A stretch of DNA of 64,000 bases from Arthrobacter oryzae (GTDB lineage Bacteria > Actinomycetota > Actinomycetes > Actinomycetales > Micrococcaceae). Every line of letters begins with the position of its first letter. The stretch's first letter is position 1. Shown piece by piece: positions 56,708 to 64,000 of the stretch. The translations under genes and the position numbers were made by a program. The notes beneath the pieces are model-generated. The model was not told where the DNA came from, searched no databases, and saw only the letters and a program-made list of their open reading frames with translations. The stretch lies in assembly GCF_003634095.1 (NCBI RefSeq), contig NZ_RBIR01000004.1, positions 248,001-312,000 of the forward strand. The letters run 5' to 3'.

Positions 56708-57595
56708 ATGAGCGGACGTCACAGCGGCGGGACGGGCGGTGGGCTGCGCATTTCCGCGCTGCCAAAAACCCTGAAAATGATATTCAAGCTGGCGCCCCGG
56801 CAGCTCACTGACGAGATCGCTCTGGCCAAGGCCGAAATCAAGCGCAAGGGGATCCAGCTCGGCATCGCCGGCGCCTTCTTCGCCGTCGCCTTGGTATTCG
56901 TTGGGCTGTTGGTGATCGGACTCGTCGTTGCCGCGATCATGGGTCTGGCGACGATCATGCCGGCCTGGCTCGCTGCGCTGCTGGTCTGCGCCGTGTGCCT
57001 GGTCATCGCCGCGATCGGAGCGCTGATCGGTCTGAACAAGTTCAAGGCTGCCATGCCGCTGGTTCCTGAGGACACTCTCCGCGGGCTCAAGCACGATCTT
57101 GGCATCGCCAAGGAGGGCTCGGCCTTCGACGCGGCCGTCCTGGACCCGAACTCAGAACAGTACAAGGCCGCGAAAGCCGCCAAGGAAGCCGCGGCCGCCA
57201 AGGCGAAGGCGGAGCGGGAAGCCAAGATTGCAGCCCAGCCCGACCTCGGACCGGCCCCCACGGAGGCCGAACTCCGACGCCGGCTGGAAGAGCGCCGCAC
57301 GCATCTCACCGGCGTGCGGGACGATCTCGGCCGGGAACTCGACGTCAAAACCCAGGCCGCGCTCCTGCTGGCCGGCACCCAGGCGCTGCTGCAGCACGGC
57401 AAGGAACGGCTCGACGCCAAGATCGCGGGTTTCCGTTCCTCAGCCCGCTCCTCTGCCCAGGCTTCGGGCAACCAGCCCACGTCGGCCGACGCGGGCCTCG
57501 CCGGCCAGATCAAGCAGCGCTGGAGGCCCCTCGCGGTGCTGGCAGCGTCAGCGGCCGCACTCGCGGTCCTGGTGCGCAAATTGATCAAGGGCTAG
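56708..57595 (+). CDS. Phage-holin-family/DUF3618-like membrane protein
   Basis: A 295-residue protein. Its N-terminal domain (about 25-115) has the Holin-X pattern: an amphipathic TDEIALAKAEIKRKGIQLG helix, then two membrane segments (IAGAFFAVALVFVGLLVIGLV; AALLVCAVCLVIAAIGALIGL). A charged Ala/Lys-rich helix (about 150-175) and a DUF3618-like segment (LRRRLEERRTHLTGVRDDLG) follow, then a C-terminal membrane segment. These are common actinobacterial envelope proteins, not phage lysis genes. Function unknown. It starts 56 bases before the CDP-alcohol phosphatidyltransferase. Confidence 0.8.
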   Translation: MSGRHSGGTGGGLRISALPKTLKMIFKLAPRQLTDEIALAKAEIKRKGIQLGIAGAFFAVALVFVGLLVIGLVVAAIMGLATIMPAWLAALLVCAVCLVIAAIGALIGLNKFKAAMPLVPEDTLRGLKHDLGIAKEGSAFDAAVLDPNSEQYKAAKAAKEAAAAKAKAEREAKIAAQPDLGPAPTEAELRRRLEERRTHLTGVRDDLGRELDVKTQAALLLAGTQALLQHGKERLDAKIAGFRSSARSSAQASGNQPTSADAGLAGQIKQRWRPLAVLAASAAALAVLVRKLIKG

Positions 57596-57650
57596 GCAGA
57601 CCCCTGAAGCTGAACGCCAAACCGTTGTCGTCCACGGAAAGGGGGAATCG

Positions 57651-58274
57651 ATGAAGTTCATCGGCGCTGGCGCCCGCCCCGGGCAGCCCCTCGTTCACCG
57701 CGATGCGGTCTTCACGGTTCCCAATGTCCTGACCGTGGTGCGGTTCCTCGGCGTCCCGCTGTTCATCTGGCTCGTCCTCGCGGAGCACAAGTACGGCTAC
57801 GCGGCCCTCGTGCTCGCCGTCATGGCCAGCACCGACTGGGTTGACGGCTACATTGCCCGCCGCTTCAACCAGATGTCCAACCTCGGCCGGGTCATGGATC
57901 CCATTGCCGACAGGCTCTCGCTGATCGCGGTCGCCGTGACCCTCGTGGTCGCGGGCGTCGTCCAGTGGTGGTACCTGGCGGCGCTGCTTGTCCCGGATGC
58001 GGTGCTGCTGGCCCTGTCACTGTTCTACTTCCACGGCCACCCGGACCTGCCGGTGAGCCGCATCGGAAAGATCCGGACCGGCCTGCTGCTGGTGGGCACG
58101 CCGCTGCTGGTCCTGTCCAAGCTGCCGGTGCCCGCAGCGGACGTCTACGCCACGGTCGCGTGGATCTTCCTGGGCCTGGGCCTTGTGGGGCACTGGATTG
58201 CCGCCTACAACTACGTGTGGGCCATCATCGGCAAGGGCAGGGACCAGCGGGCCCACGACGGCGGCGCCCGCTGA
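57651..58274 (+). CDS. CDP-alcohol phosphatidyltransferase (PgsA-like)
   Basis: A 207-residue membrane enzyme. The signature D-G-x2-A-R-x8-G-x3-D-x3-D is exact in VDGYIARRFNQMSNLGRVMD plus PIADR near 64-88. About five membrane helices surround it. It joins a CDP-diacylglycerol with an alcohol such as glycerol-3-phosphate, inositol phosphate or phosphatidylglycerol; which one cannot be read from sequence. The ATG has a GGGGGAAT site. Its TGA overlaps the ATG of the next gene by one base. Confidence 0.9.
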   Translation: MKFIGAGARPGQPLVHRDAVFTVPNVLTVVRFLGVPLFIWLVLAEHKYGYAALVLAVMASTDWVDGYIARRFNQMSNLGRVMDPIADRLSLIAVAVTLVVAGVVQWWYLAALLVPDAVLLALSLFYFHGHPDLPVSRIGKIRTGLLLVGTPLLVLSKLPVPAADVYATVAWIFLGLGLVGHWIAAYNYVWAIIGKGRDQRAHDGGAR

Positions 58275-59176
58275 TGGTTTGGTTCGCGGTTTTGCTTGCG
58301 GTTCTTGGCGCCTTCTGCCTGGCCTTTGGCGCCCAGCGCCAGGGCAGTGCTGTCAAGGCCGACACCGGTGGCCTGGCTTTGAGCACCCATGGCCTGCTGC
58401 GGCTGGTGCGTAATCCGCGCTGGGTCTTCGGCTTCATGTTGCTCTGCGTCGGGATGGCGATGAACGCCGTCGCCCTCGTCATGGCGCCTTTGACGGTGGT
58501 ACAGCCTATCGGCGCGATTGCCCTGGTCATCACCACCGTGGTCAACACCAAGGACCAGGGCCTGAGCATGAACCGGGCCACCGTCGTGGCGATCTCGGCC
58601 TGCGTGACGGGTTCAGCGATGTTCGTCGTGCTGGCCGTCAACGTCACCCAGGAGAACCACAACGTCAGCGCCTCGGACGAGCTGACCATCGTGCTGCTGC
58701 TCGCCTTGGCGGTGGGGCTCTTCGGAACGCTCGCCCTCATGTTCAGGCACCGCATGAGCGCCTTTGTTTACATCCTGGGCGCCGGAGTCCTCTTCGGCTT
58801 CGTCGCTGTCCTGACCCGCATCATCGGCCGGCACCTGCTCGACCCGAACGGGCGGTTCCTGCTCAATGTGCCGTGGTACAGCGTGGTGGCGATTATTGCC
58901 GCCGGCGTGCTGGGATCGTGGTTTGTGCAGAACGCCTATTCCGGCGGGCCGCCGGACCTCGTGATCGCCGGATTGACCGTGATCGACCCCATTGTCGGCA
59001 TTGCGATCGGCATCCTGATCCTGGGCGAACTGCGTCCGGACGTACAGCCGGTGATGGCTATTGCCATGGGGACGGCCGCATCCCTTGCTATCGTGGGAGT
59101 GATAGCCCTTTCCAGGCACCACCCGGAAGTCACCAAGCGCAAGAAGGACGCGCGGAAGGCCGCGGGTAGGTCCTAG
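58274..59176 (+). CDS. DMT-superfamily/NIPA-like membrane transporter
   Basis: A 300-residue membrane protein with about nine helices (FAVLLAVLGAFCLAFGAQ at the start; LIAGLTVIDPIVGIAIGIL-like pattern near 235). The conserved AGLTVIDPIVGI motif and helix layout resemble the DMT/EamA and eukaryotic NIPA-type transporters; substrate unknown. It is coupled to the upstream phosphatidyltransferase by TGATG. A Lys/Arg-rich C-terminus faces the cytosol. A glycosyltransferase follows 105 bases later. Confidence 0.84.
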   Translation: MVWFAVLLAVLGAFCLAFGAQRQGSAVKADTGGLALSTHGLLRLVRNPRWVFGFMLLCVGMAMNAVALVMAPLTVVQPIGAIALVITTVVNTKDQGLSMNRATVVAISACVTGSAMFVVLAVNVTQENHNVSASDELTIVLLLALAVGLFGTLALMFRHRMSAFVYILGAGVLFGFVAVLTRIIGRHLLDPNGRFLLNVPWYSVVAIIAAGVLGSWFVQNAYSGGPPDLVIAGLTVIDPIVGIAIGILILGELRPDVQPVMAIAMGTAASLAIVGVIALSRHHPEVTKRKKDARKAAGRS

Positions 59177-59281
59177 GGCGTCAGTCCAGACTTCGGCTGC
59201 AGACCCGGCGCACCTGCGCCGGCCGCCAGCCGGCCGCCATCGAACCAGCTGCCCGCACAGTGACCACCAGGAGCTCTCCAC

Positions 59282-60478
59282 GTGACCATGTCCGACAACC
59301 AGCAACCGCTGACCATCCTGATTGCCGCTGACACGTACCCGCCCCACGTCAACGGGGCCGCCCAGTTCGGCTACCGTCTCGCCAAGGGGATGACGGCCCG
59401 CGGACACGACGTGCACGTCCTTGCCTGCCGTCCCGGCAAAGGCCCGAGCTTCAGTGAGTTCAGCGACGAGGCCACCGTGCACCGCCTGCGCTCCCATTCG
59501 GTTCCCACGCACGAGTATTTCCGGATCACCTTCCCCTGGGAGATCAAAAAGGAGATCGGGCTGCTGTTCGACCGCATCCAGCCTGACGTGGTGCACATCC
59601 AAAGCCACTACATGATCGGTGAGCACGTCCTCTACGAGGCCGTGAAGCGCGGCATCCGCGTGGTGGCGACGAACCACTTCATGCCCGAAAACCTCAACCC
59701 CTTCCTGCCGTTCCCGCAGTGGTTCAAAGACGTCGTGGGCCGGATTTCCTGGAAAGACATGGGCAAGGTGATGGGCCAGGCCGACGTCGTGACCACGCCG
59801 ACGCCCCTGGCCGCCAAAGCCATGCACCAGCACGCCTTCCTCCGCAAGGTCCTGCCACTCTCCAACGGCATCGACGCAGCCGCCTACGAGCTTGGCCCCG
59901 ACGAAACCGTGGAACGCCATGCCAGCCCCACGGCCCTCTTCGTCGGCCGGCTGGCCGAGGAGAAACATGTGGACGTACTGATCGATGCTCTCGCCAAGAC
60001 GCCCAAGGACCTGGACATCCACCTGGAAGTCGTCGGCGGGGGAGAAGTCCGCCCGGCCCTCGAAGCCCAGGTCGCCCGGCTGGGGCTGACCGACAGGGTC
60101 AAGTTCCTCGGCCTCGCCAGCGACGCCGACCTTCGCAAGGCGTACATCACGGCCGATGTCTTTTGCATGCCCGGGACGGCGGAACTTCAGTCGCTCGTGA
60201 CCCTGGAAGCGATGTCGGCGTCGACGCCGGTCCTGTTGGCCAACGCCATGGCGTTGCCGCACCTGGTGCGGGAAGGGGAGAACGGCTACCTCTTCACTCC
60301 CAATGACAGCGATGACCTTGCCGCCAAGCTGTCGCTCGTGTTTTCGCTGCCCGCCGACGAGCGCGAGGCGATGGGAAAGACCAGCCGTGAAATGGTCGAG
60401 AGCCACGGCATCGCGCGGACGCTGCAGACCTTCGAGGACATCTACCGGGGCGCGAGCTACGACGACCTCGTCCTCTAG
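59282..60478 (+). CDS. GT4-family glycosyltransferase
   Basis: A 398-residue GT-B enzyme. The N-terminal domain has ILIAADTYPPHVNGAAQFGYRLAKGM near 15-40, of the kind seen in PimB/MgtA-like mannosyltransferases. The C-terminal domain has the nucleotide-sugar binding LFVGRLAEEKHVDVLIDAL near 219-237 and PGTAELQSLVTLEAMSASTP near 297-316, where the E-x7-E motif of retaining GT4 enzymes lies. Acceptor and sugar are unknown. GTG at 59282 has AGGAG eight bases upstream. It follows the phosphatidyltransferase genes, so a glycolipid role is plausible. Confidence 0.87.
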   Translation: MTMSDNQQPLTILIAADTYPPHVNGAAQFGYRLAKGMTARGHDVHVLACRPGKGPSFSEFSDEATVHRLRSHSVPTHEYFRITFPWEIKKEIGLLFDRIQPDVVHIQSHYMIGEHVLYEAVKRGIRVVATNHFMPENLNPFLPFPQWFKDVVGRISWKDMGKVMGQADVVTTPTPLAAKAMHQHAFLRKVLPLSNGIDAAAYELGPDETVERHASPTALFVGRLAEEKHVDVLIDALAKTPKDLDIHLEVVGGGEVRPALEAQVARLGLTDRVKFLGLASDADLRKAYITADVFCMPGTAELQSLVTLEAMSASTPVLLANAMALPHLVREGENGYLFTPNDSDDLAAKLSLVFSLPADEREAMGKTSREMVESHGIARTLQTFEDIYRGASYDDLVL

Positions 60479-60639
60479 GAAATCGGCCCGGCGGGGCCTG
60501 GTCCGCGCCGAAGCTCACGGTGCAGTTAGCCCGGCCGCCGGCCGGTGGCAGTGTGCACGCATGATGCGTCTAGTATTGCTAGAGTGTTTTTGCCCGGAAG
60601 CGGTCCGGCCCCGCGGGCCAGGTCTGGTTCCGGGCGCAC

Positions 60640-60713
60640 GGGGCTATAGCTCAGCTGGTTAGAGCGCGGGACTCATAATCCTAAGGTCCTCGGTTCAAGT
60701 CCGAGTAGCCCTA
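60640..60713 (+). tRNA. tRNA with CAT anticodon (Met elongator or Ile2)
   Basis: Acceptor GGGGCTA/TAGCCCT pairs with G1-U72 at the tip, D stem GCTC/GAGC, loop CTCATAA (anticodon CAT), T stem CTCGG/CCGAG, discriminator A. The anticodon stem CGGGA/TCCTA has a C-A mismatch and a G-U pair. CAT is read as Met, or as Ile if lysidine-modified; sequence alone does not settle it. Upstream is an inverted repeat TCTAG-TATTG-CTAGA (60569-60583). Confidence 0.9.
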
Positions 60714-60751
60714 CACCTCCGCGGAGGCCCCGGATGCGGGCCCGCACCCAC

Positions 60752-60795
60752 GGGAGCCCCGGCTGACGTCCCACGTCAGCCGGGGCTCCCTTTTT
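60752..60795 (+). terminator. Intrinsic terminator after tRNA-CAT
   Basis: GGGAGCCCCGGCTGACG pairs with CGTCAGCCGGGGCTCCC over 17 bp around TCCCA, followed by TTTTT. It is the clearest terminator in the window. Confidence 0.93.
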
Positions 60796-60836
60796 CGTTC
60801 CCGCCCGCGGTTGCGGGCACCCCGGACCTGCGGTAA

Positions 60837-60852
60837 GTTACTGATGAGTAAC
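60837..60852. promoter_or_regulatory. Palindromic operator candidate, GTTAC-N6-GTAAC (copy 3)
   Basis: GTTACT-GATG-AGTAAC is a perfect 16-bp palindrome, 61 bases before the acyl-CoA dehydrogenase ATG and just after the terminator at 60752-60795. It is the third copy of the core also found at 3738-3753 and 37329-37344. Confidence 0.6.
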
Positions 60853-60913
60853 ATAACGCAGGCGCGAAGCCCGCGCCCTTTTGATCACCGCTGATCACGA
60901 GTGAAGGAACATC

Positions 60914-62104
60914 ATGTCCAAAGCTGCAATCGACTTCCACAATCTGCCCTACGCCGACGGCGACTTCTTCGCGTTCGAGCAGCTTCTCAGTGCCAAGGAG
61001 CAAGACAGGCTGGCCGAGGTCCGCGAGTTCCTCGCCCGCGAGGTCAAGCCGATCGCCGTCGATTGTTGGAACCGCGCCGAGTTCCCCATGGAGCTGATCC
61101 CGAAGCTTGCCGAAATCGACCTCGTCAGCCCGGTCAAAAGGCAGGGCTACTCGAACCTCTTCGCCGGAATCCTGCACGCCGAGGCCACCCGCGCGGACAC
61201 CTCGATCGCGACGTTCATGGGGGTCCACGACGGACTCTTCACCGGCTCGATCGAAGCCCTTGCCTCCCAGGAGCAGCGGGACGCCTGGCTCCCGGACATC
61301 TACTCGCTGAAGAAGATCGGCGCCTTCGGCCTGACCGAGCCCCTCGGCGGCTCCGACGTCGCGGGCGGCACGCGCACCACGGCGCGGCGGGACGGCGGGA
61401 ACTGGATCCTCAACGGGGCCAAGCGCTGGATCGGCAACGCCACATTCTCTGACTGGGTGGTCATTTTCGCCCGGGACGTCGACGACAACCAGGTCAAGGG
61501 TTTCCTGGTCGACACCAAAACCGAGGGCTACAGCGCCACGAAGATCGAAAACAAGATCTCGATGCGCACCGTGCAGAACGCCGACATCACCCTCGAGAAC
61601 GTGGTGGTGCCGGACTTCTTCAAACTCGCCAACGCCAACAGCTTCCGCGACACCAACAAGGTCCTCAAAGTCACCCGGCTCGCCGTGGCCTGGCAGGCAG
61701 TGGGCCAGCAGCTCGCGGCCTTTGACGTAGCCCGCCGTTACGCGGTGGAGCGCAGTCAGTTCGGCCGGCCCATTGCCTCCTTCCAGCTGGTCCAGAGCCA
61801 GCTCGTGCAGATCCTTGGCAACACGGTCAGCTCCATGGGCATGATGGTGAGGCTCTCCCAGCTGGAGGATGCCGGCCAGGCGAAGGATGAACAGTCCGCC
61901 CTCGCCAAGGCCTTCACGACTGCACGCATGCGCGAAAGTGTCGCTCTGGGCCGGAGCATCCTCGGCGGCAACGGGATCGTGACCGACTTCGAGATGGCCA
62001 AGGTGTTTGCCGACGCCGAAGCCATCTACTCCTACGAGGGCACCCACGAAATCAACACCCTCGTGACGGGCCGTGCGATCACCGGGATTTCCGCGATCGT
62101 CTAG
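60914..62104 (+). CDS. Acyl-CoA dehydrogenase (glutaryl-CoA dehydrogenase-like)
   Basis: A 396-residue flavoenzyme of the acyl-CoA dehydrogenase family. It has FGLTEPLGGSDVAGGTRTTAR near 137-157, WIGNATFSDWVVIFARD near 177-193 and the catalytic Glu region IYSYEGTHEINTLVTG near 371-386. The YEGTHEIN variant is typical of glutaryl-CoA and related dehydrogenases. Substrate is not settled; glutaryl-CoA or another short acyl-CoA is plausible. The ATG has GAAGGA eight bases upstream. It is monocistronic, with the GTTAC palindrome in its promoter region. Confidence 0.88.
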   Translation: MSKAAIDFHNLPYADGDFFAFEQLLSAKEQDRLAEVREFLAREVKPIAVDCWNRAEFPMELIPKLAEIDLVSPVKRQGYSNLFAGILHAEATRADTSIATFMGVHDGLFTGSIEALASQEQRDAWLPDIYSLKKIGAFGLTEPLGGSDVAGGTRTTARRDGGNWILNGAKRWIGNATFSDWVVIFARDVDDNQVKGFLVDTKTEGYSATKIENKISMRTVQNADITLENVVVPDFFKLANANSFRDTNKVLKVTRLAVAWQAVGQQLAAFDVARRYAVERSQFGRPIASFQLVQSQLVQILGNTVSSMGMMVRLSQLEDAGQAKDEQSALAKAFTTARMRESVALGRSILGGNGIVTDFEMAKVFADAEAIYSYEGTHEINTLVTGRAITGISAIV

Positions 62105-62125
62105 AGGCACGTCTCGGCGGCCTGG

Positions 62126-62728
62126 TCACCCTGGGCCAGTCTCGAGGGGCGGGAGCAGGACGGACGGCCTCAAATCCATGACGAATGCCAGCGGATTCAC
62201 GTACTCGTCGCCCCGGCGGACGCCCCAATGCAGGCAGGGCGGCGCCGGGCCGCAGTGCCCGGTCTGCACCTGTCCCAGGACGTCGCCCGCAGCCACAACG
62301 GCCCCGACCCTCAGAGCGCTCGCCACCGGCTCGAAACTGCTGCGAAGGCCGTTGCCGTGGTCCACCGTGATGACCGGCCGGTCCACCACGATCCCGACAA
62401 AGCTGACTTTCCCCGCTGCCGGCGAGACGAGCGGGGCGCCGTCGTCGGCGGCCTCGACATCGACCCCGCGGTGCCCGCTGAGCCACGGCCTGGCCGGGGG
62501 ATCGAAGGCGCGCAGAACGGCTGGCCGTGGACGGAGCGGCCAGCTCCAGTCCGGTGCCGGAACCCCGGCTGCTCCCGGCGAGCTCCGGACGCTGGATGCC
62601 GAGACCGCAGGATCCGCGGGGACGGCGGCCCCGGCGAAAGCTGAGGGACCGCGGGCCGCGGGGGCCGAATCTGCGGTGACAGGCCAGAGCATGAGGAGCA
62701 GTGCGGCCAGGCAGGCGGGGATCTTCAT
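62126..62728 (-). CDS. M23/LytM-like secreted protein
   Basis: A 200-residue protein. Residues 1-21 look like a signal peptide (MKIPACLAALLLMLWPVTAD). The LytM domain (about 60-190) has GHRGVDVEA near 85-93 (His86 and Asp90 as zinc ligands) and TVDHGNGLRSSFEP near 121-134. The HxH motif reads CLHWG at 165-169: Cys replaces the first His, though a His lies in TGHC near 158. It may be a degenerate or altered peptidoglycan hydrolase. Position next to rpsB matches other Actinobacteria. Confidence 0.85.
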   Translation of the reverse strand: MKIPACLAALLLMLWPVTADSAPAARGPSAFAGAAVPADPAVSASSVRSSPGAAGVPAPDWSWPLRPRPAVLRAFDPPARPWLSGHRGVDVEAADDGAPLVSPAAGKVSFVGIVVDRPVITVDHGNGLRSSFEPVASALRVGAVVAAGDVLGQVQTGHCGPAPPCLHWGVRRGDEYVNPLAFVMDLRPSVLLPPLETGPG

Positions 62729-63251
62729 GCCCCCACCCTGCCGCTCCAGCCCACCGGCCGGAACCGCACGTGACGGCTATGTGGATAAGCGTCCGCCGCC
62801 GTCCCGCCGCCCAGGGGAAGCGGTCCTTCCCGGCGGGGCCGCTGTAGTACACTTGGTGGAGCAGTTTGCTGTGCCCTCACGCTTGTTCGCCGCATAATCG
62901 CCGCGGTCGTTGACCTGACTTGTGTCCAGATTTAGGTCTTGATACTCGCCCTGATCATCGTCGCGGTAATCGGAGTCGTTCAAGCCGGCACACCTCATTC
63001 AGGGGTGCGGGGGAGCAGCAGCTGACTACGCGTATCCAGCCCTCCACATAAGAAGCCTCAAACTTCCGGTGCGGAGGACTGCGCCTCCTGCGGTCCGGCC
63101 CACATGGCATGTCCATGCGGAACGGATGGGAAGCGCGGTGGATGCCAGGAGCGACGCCCGTCCCGGGTGCTTGCTAAATAACCGTCAACTATTGGCAGGG
63201 TAAGAGAGCCATGGGCTCTCTCATGAATGACCTGCCGGAAGGAGCGTCGGC
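62729..63251. other. Intergenic region between M23 gene and rpsB
   Basis: About 523 bases without a convincing gene. The M23 promoter lies at its left end. A -10-like TACACT occurs near 62849-62854 and may start the rpsB transcript. The last 60 bases form a nested hairpin just before the rpsB ribosome site. The rest looks like untranslated leader; I see no tRNA, riboswitch core or repeat in it. Confidence 0.55.
63194..63236 (+). ncRNA. Structured rpsB leader, nested hairpin
   Basis: Outer stem GGCAGG (63194-63199) pairs with CCTGCC (63231-63236). Inside it, AGAGAGCC (63203-63210) pairs with GGCTCTCT (63214-63221) across an ATG triloop. The structure ends exactly where the ribosome site GGAAGGAG (63237-63244) begins. 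Leaders of S2 operons are often targets of autoregulation; that role here is inference. Confidence 0.55.
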
Positions 63252-64000
63252 ATGCCCGTCGTAACTATGCGCCAGCTGCTTGACAGCGGCGTCCACTTTG
63301 GACACCAGACCCGCCGTTGGAACCCGAAGATGAAGCGTTTCATCTTCACGGAGCGCAACGGTATCTACATCATTGACCTGCAGCAGTCACTGTCCTACAT
63401 CGACCGTGCATACGAGTTCGTGAAGGCCACCGTTGCACACGGCGGCACCGTTCTCTTCGTCGGCACCAAGAAGCAGGCGCAGGAATCCATCGCTGAACAG
63501 GCCACCCGCGTTGGCCAGCCGTACGTCAACCAGCGTTGGCTCGGCGGTATGCTCACCAACTTCCAGACCGTCTCCAAGCGCATCCAGCGCATGAAGGAAC
63601 TGGAAGAGATCGACTTCGACGACGTCGCCGGTTCTGCATACACCAAGAAGGAGCTGCTGCTCCTTCGCCGCGAACTGACCAAGCTGGAAACCAACCTCGG
63701 TGGTATCCGCAACCTGACCAAGGCGCCGTCCGCGCTGTGGATCGTTGACACCAAGAAGGAACACCTTGCTGTCGACGAAGCCAAGAAGCTGAACATCCCG
63801 GTTGTGGCCATCCTGGACACCAACTGCGATCCTGACGAAGTCGACTTCCCGATCCCGGGTAACGACGACGCCATCCGCTCCGTGAACCTGCTGACCCGCG
63901 TTGTCGCCGACGCCGTTGCTGAGGGCCTCATCGCCCGTAACCAGCGCGCCACCGGCACCACGGAAGCACCGGAAGAGCCGCTGGCCGAGTGGGAGCGCGA
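63252..64000 (+). CDS. rpsB: 30S ribosomal protein S2 (C-terminus beyond window)
   Basis: The frame gives 249 residues and runs off the right edge. It starts [20 protein letters not shown], has [25 protein letters not shown] near 21-45 and [18 protein letters not shown] near 97-114, standard S2 signatures. S2 binds 16S rRNA late in 30S assembly. The ATG is preceded by a strong GGAAGGAG site and by a nested hairpin. Lower GC at third positions than its neighbours fits a highly expressed gene. tsf usually follows. Confidence 0.98.
   Translation, partial: MPVVTMRQLLDSGVHFGHQTRRWNPKMKRFIFTERNGIYIIDLQQSLSYIDRAYEFVKATVAHGGTVLFVGTKKQAQESIAEQATRVGQPYVNQRWLGGMLTNFQTVSKRIQRMKELEEIDFDDVAGSAYTKKELLLLRRELTKLETNLGGIRNLTKAPSALWIVDTKKEHLAVDEAKKLNIPVVAILDTNCDPDEVDFPIPGNDDAIRSVNLLTRVVADAVAEGLIARNQRATGTTEAPEEPLAEWER

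Noticed and set aside
56708..57595. Phage origin for the holin-family protein
   Set aside because: The family name is misleading: the gene sits in a conserved membrane-lipid neighbourhood with no other phage genes.
62777..62998. Minus-strand frame of 73 residues upstream of rpsB
   Set aside because: It has low complexity, no ribosome site and no known domain, and overlaps the likely leader region.

Overview
This 64 kb window reads as core chromosome of a high-GC actinobacterium, most likely Arthrobacter or Pseudarthrobacter (Micrococcaceae). The grounds are the GC-rich codon usage, the carboxyltransferase-AccE-BirA gene order shared with mycobacteria, two SAM-IV riboswitches (a class largely confined to Actinomycetales), a GatCAB operon, a single-chain glycyl-tRNA synthetase and many leaderless starts. 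The genus is inference; the phylum is well supported. I saw no transposase, integrase, phage module, CRISPR array or rRNA.

Layout. 1-7.7 kb: a DUF885 protein cut by the left edge, the beta and epsilon subunits of an acyl-CoA carboxylase, then (divergent) an SDR, biotin ligase, a PH-domain membrane protein and a class III nucleotide cyclase. 7.9-15 kb: PP2C phosphatase, LigA, an inositol-phosphatase-like enzyme, a GNAT, a RidA and a SulP transporter. 15-18.5 kb: gatC-gatA-gatB. 18.5-26.6 kb: a LysR gene divergent from tdh-kbl (threonine to glycine plus acetyl-CoA), an FAD oxidoreductase, hutI, a histidine phosphatase, a CPBP protein and a VOC protein. 26.8-29.8 kb: metY and metX, each behind its own SAM-IV riboswitch. 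30-35 kb: an MHS transporter, a LysR regulator and mmsB-mmsA (valine catabolism). 35-46 kb: mixed hydrolases, transporters, glyS, a three-gene minus-strand lipid-type operon and a covalent-flavin oxidase. 46.2-54.2 kb: dusB, dgt and dnaG, with a five-gene flavin/iron-sulfur electron-transfer cassette lodged between dgt and dnaG. 54.2-60.7 kb: two identical tRNA-Asn genes, an MFS exporter, a holin-like protein, a CDP-alcohol phosphatidyltransferase, a DMT transporter, a GT4 glycosyltransferase and a CAT-anticodon tRNA. 60.9-64 kb: acyl-CoA dehydrogenase, an M23-like protein and rpsB, cut by the right edge.

The most interesting signals lie between genes. A 16-bp palindrome GTTAC-N6-GTAAC stands upstream of three unlinked genes, all plausible in acyl-lipid metabolism (SDR, esterase, acyl-CoA dehydrogenase), and may mark an uncharacterised regulon. 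A second shared operator (TGTGCAT...TGCA) links the mms operon, its LysR gene and the MHS transporter. A 65-nt inverted-repeat element occurs three times, always 3' of a gene, with compensatory changes in its arms. At least fourteen genes have a -10-like hexamer exactly six bases before the start codon, the hallmark of leaderless transcription. The electron-transfer cassette encodes an FMN transferase but no recognisable FMN acceptor domain.

Many coding regions also carry long open frames on the opposite strand or in other frames. These are GC-composition shadows and are left out.
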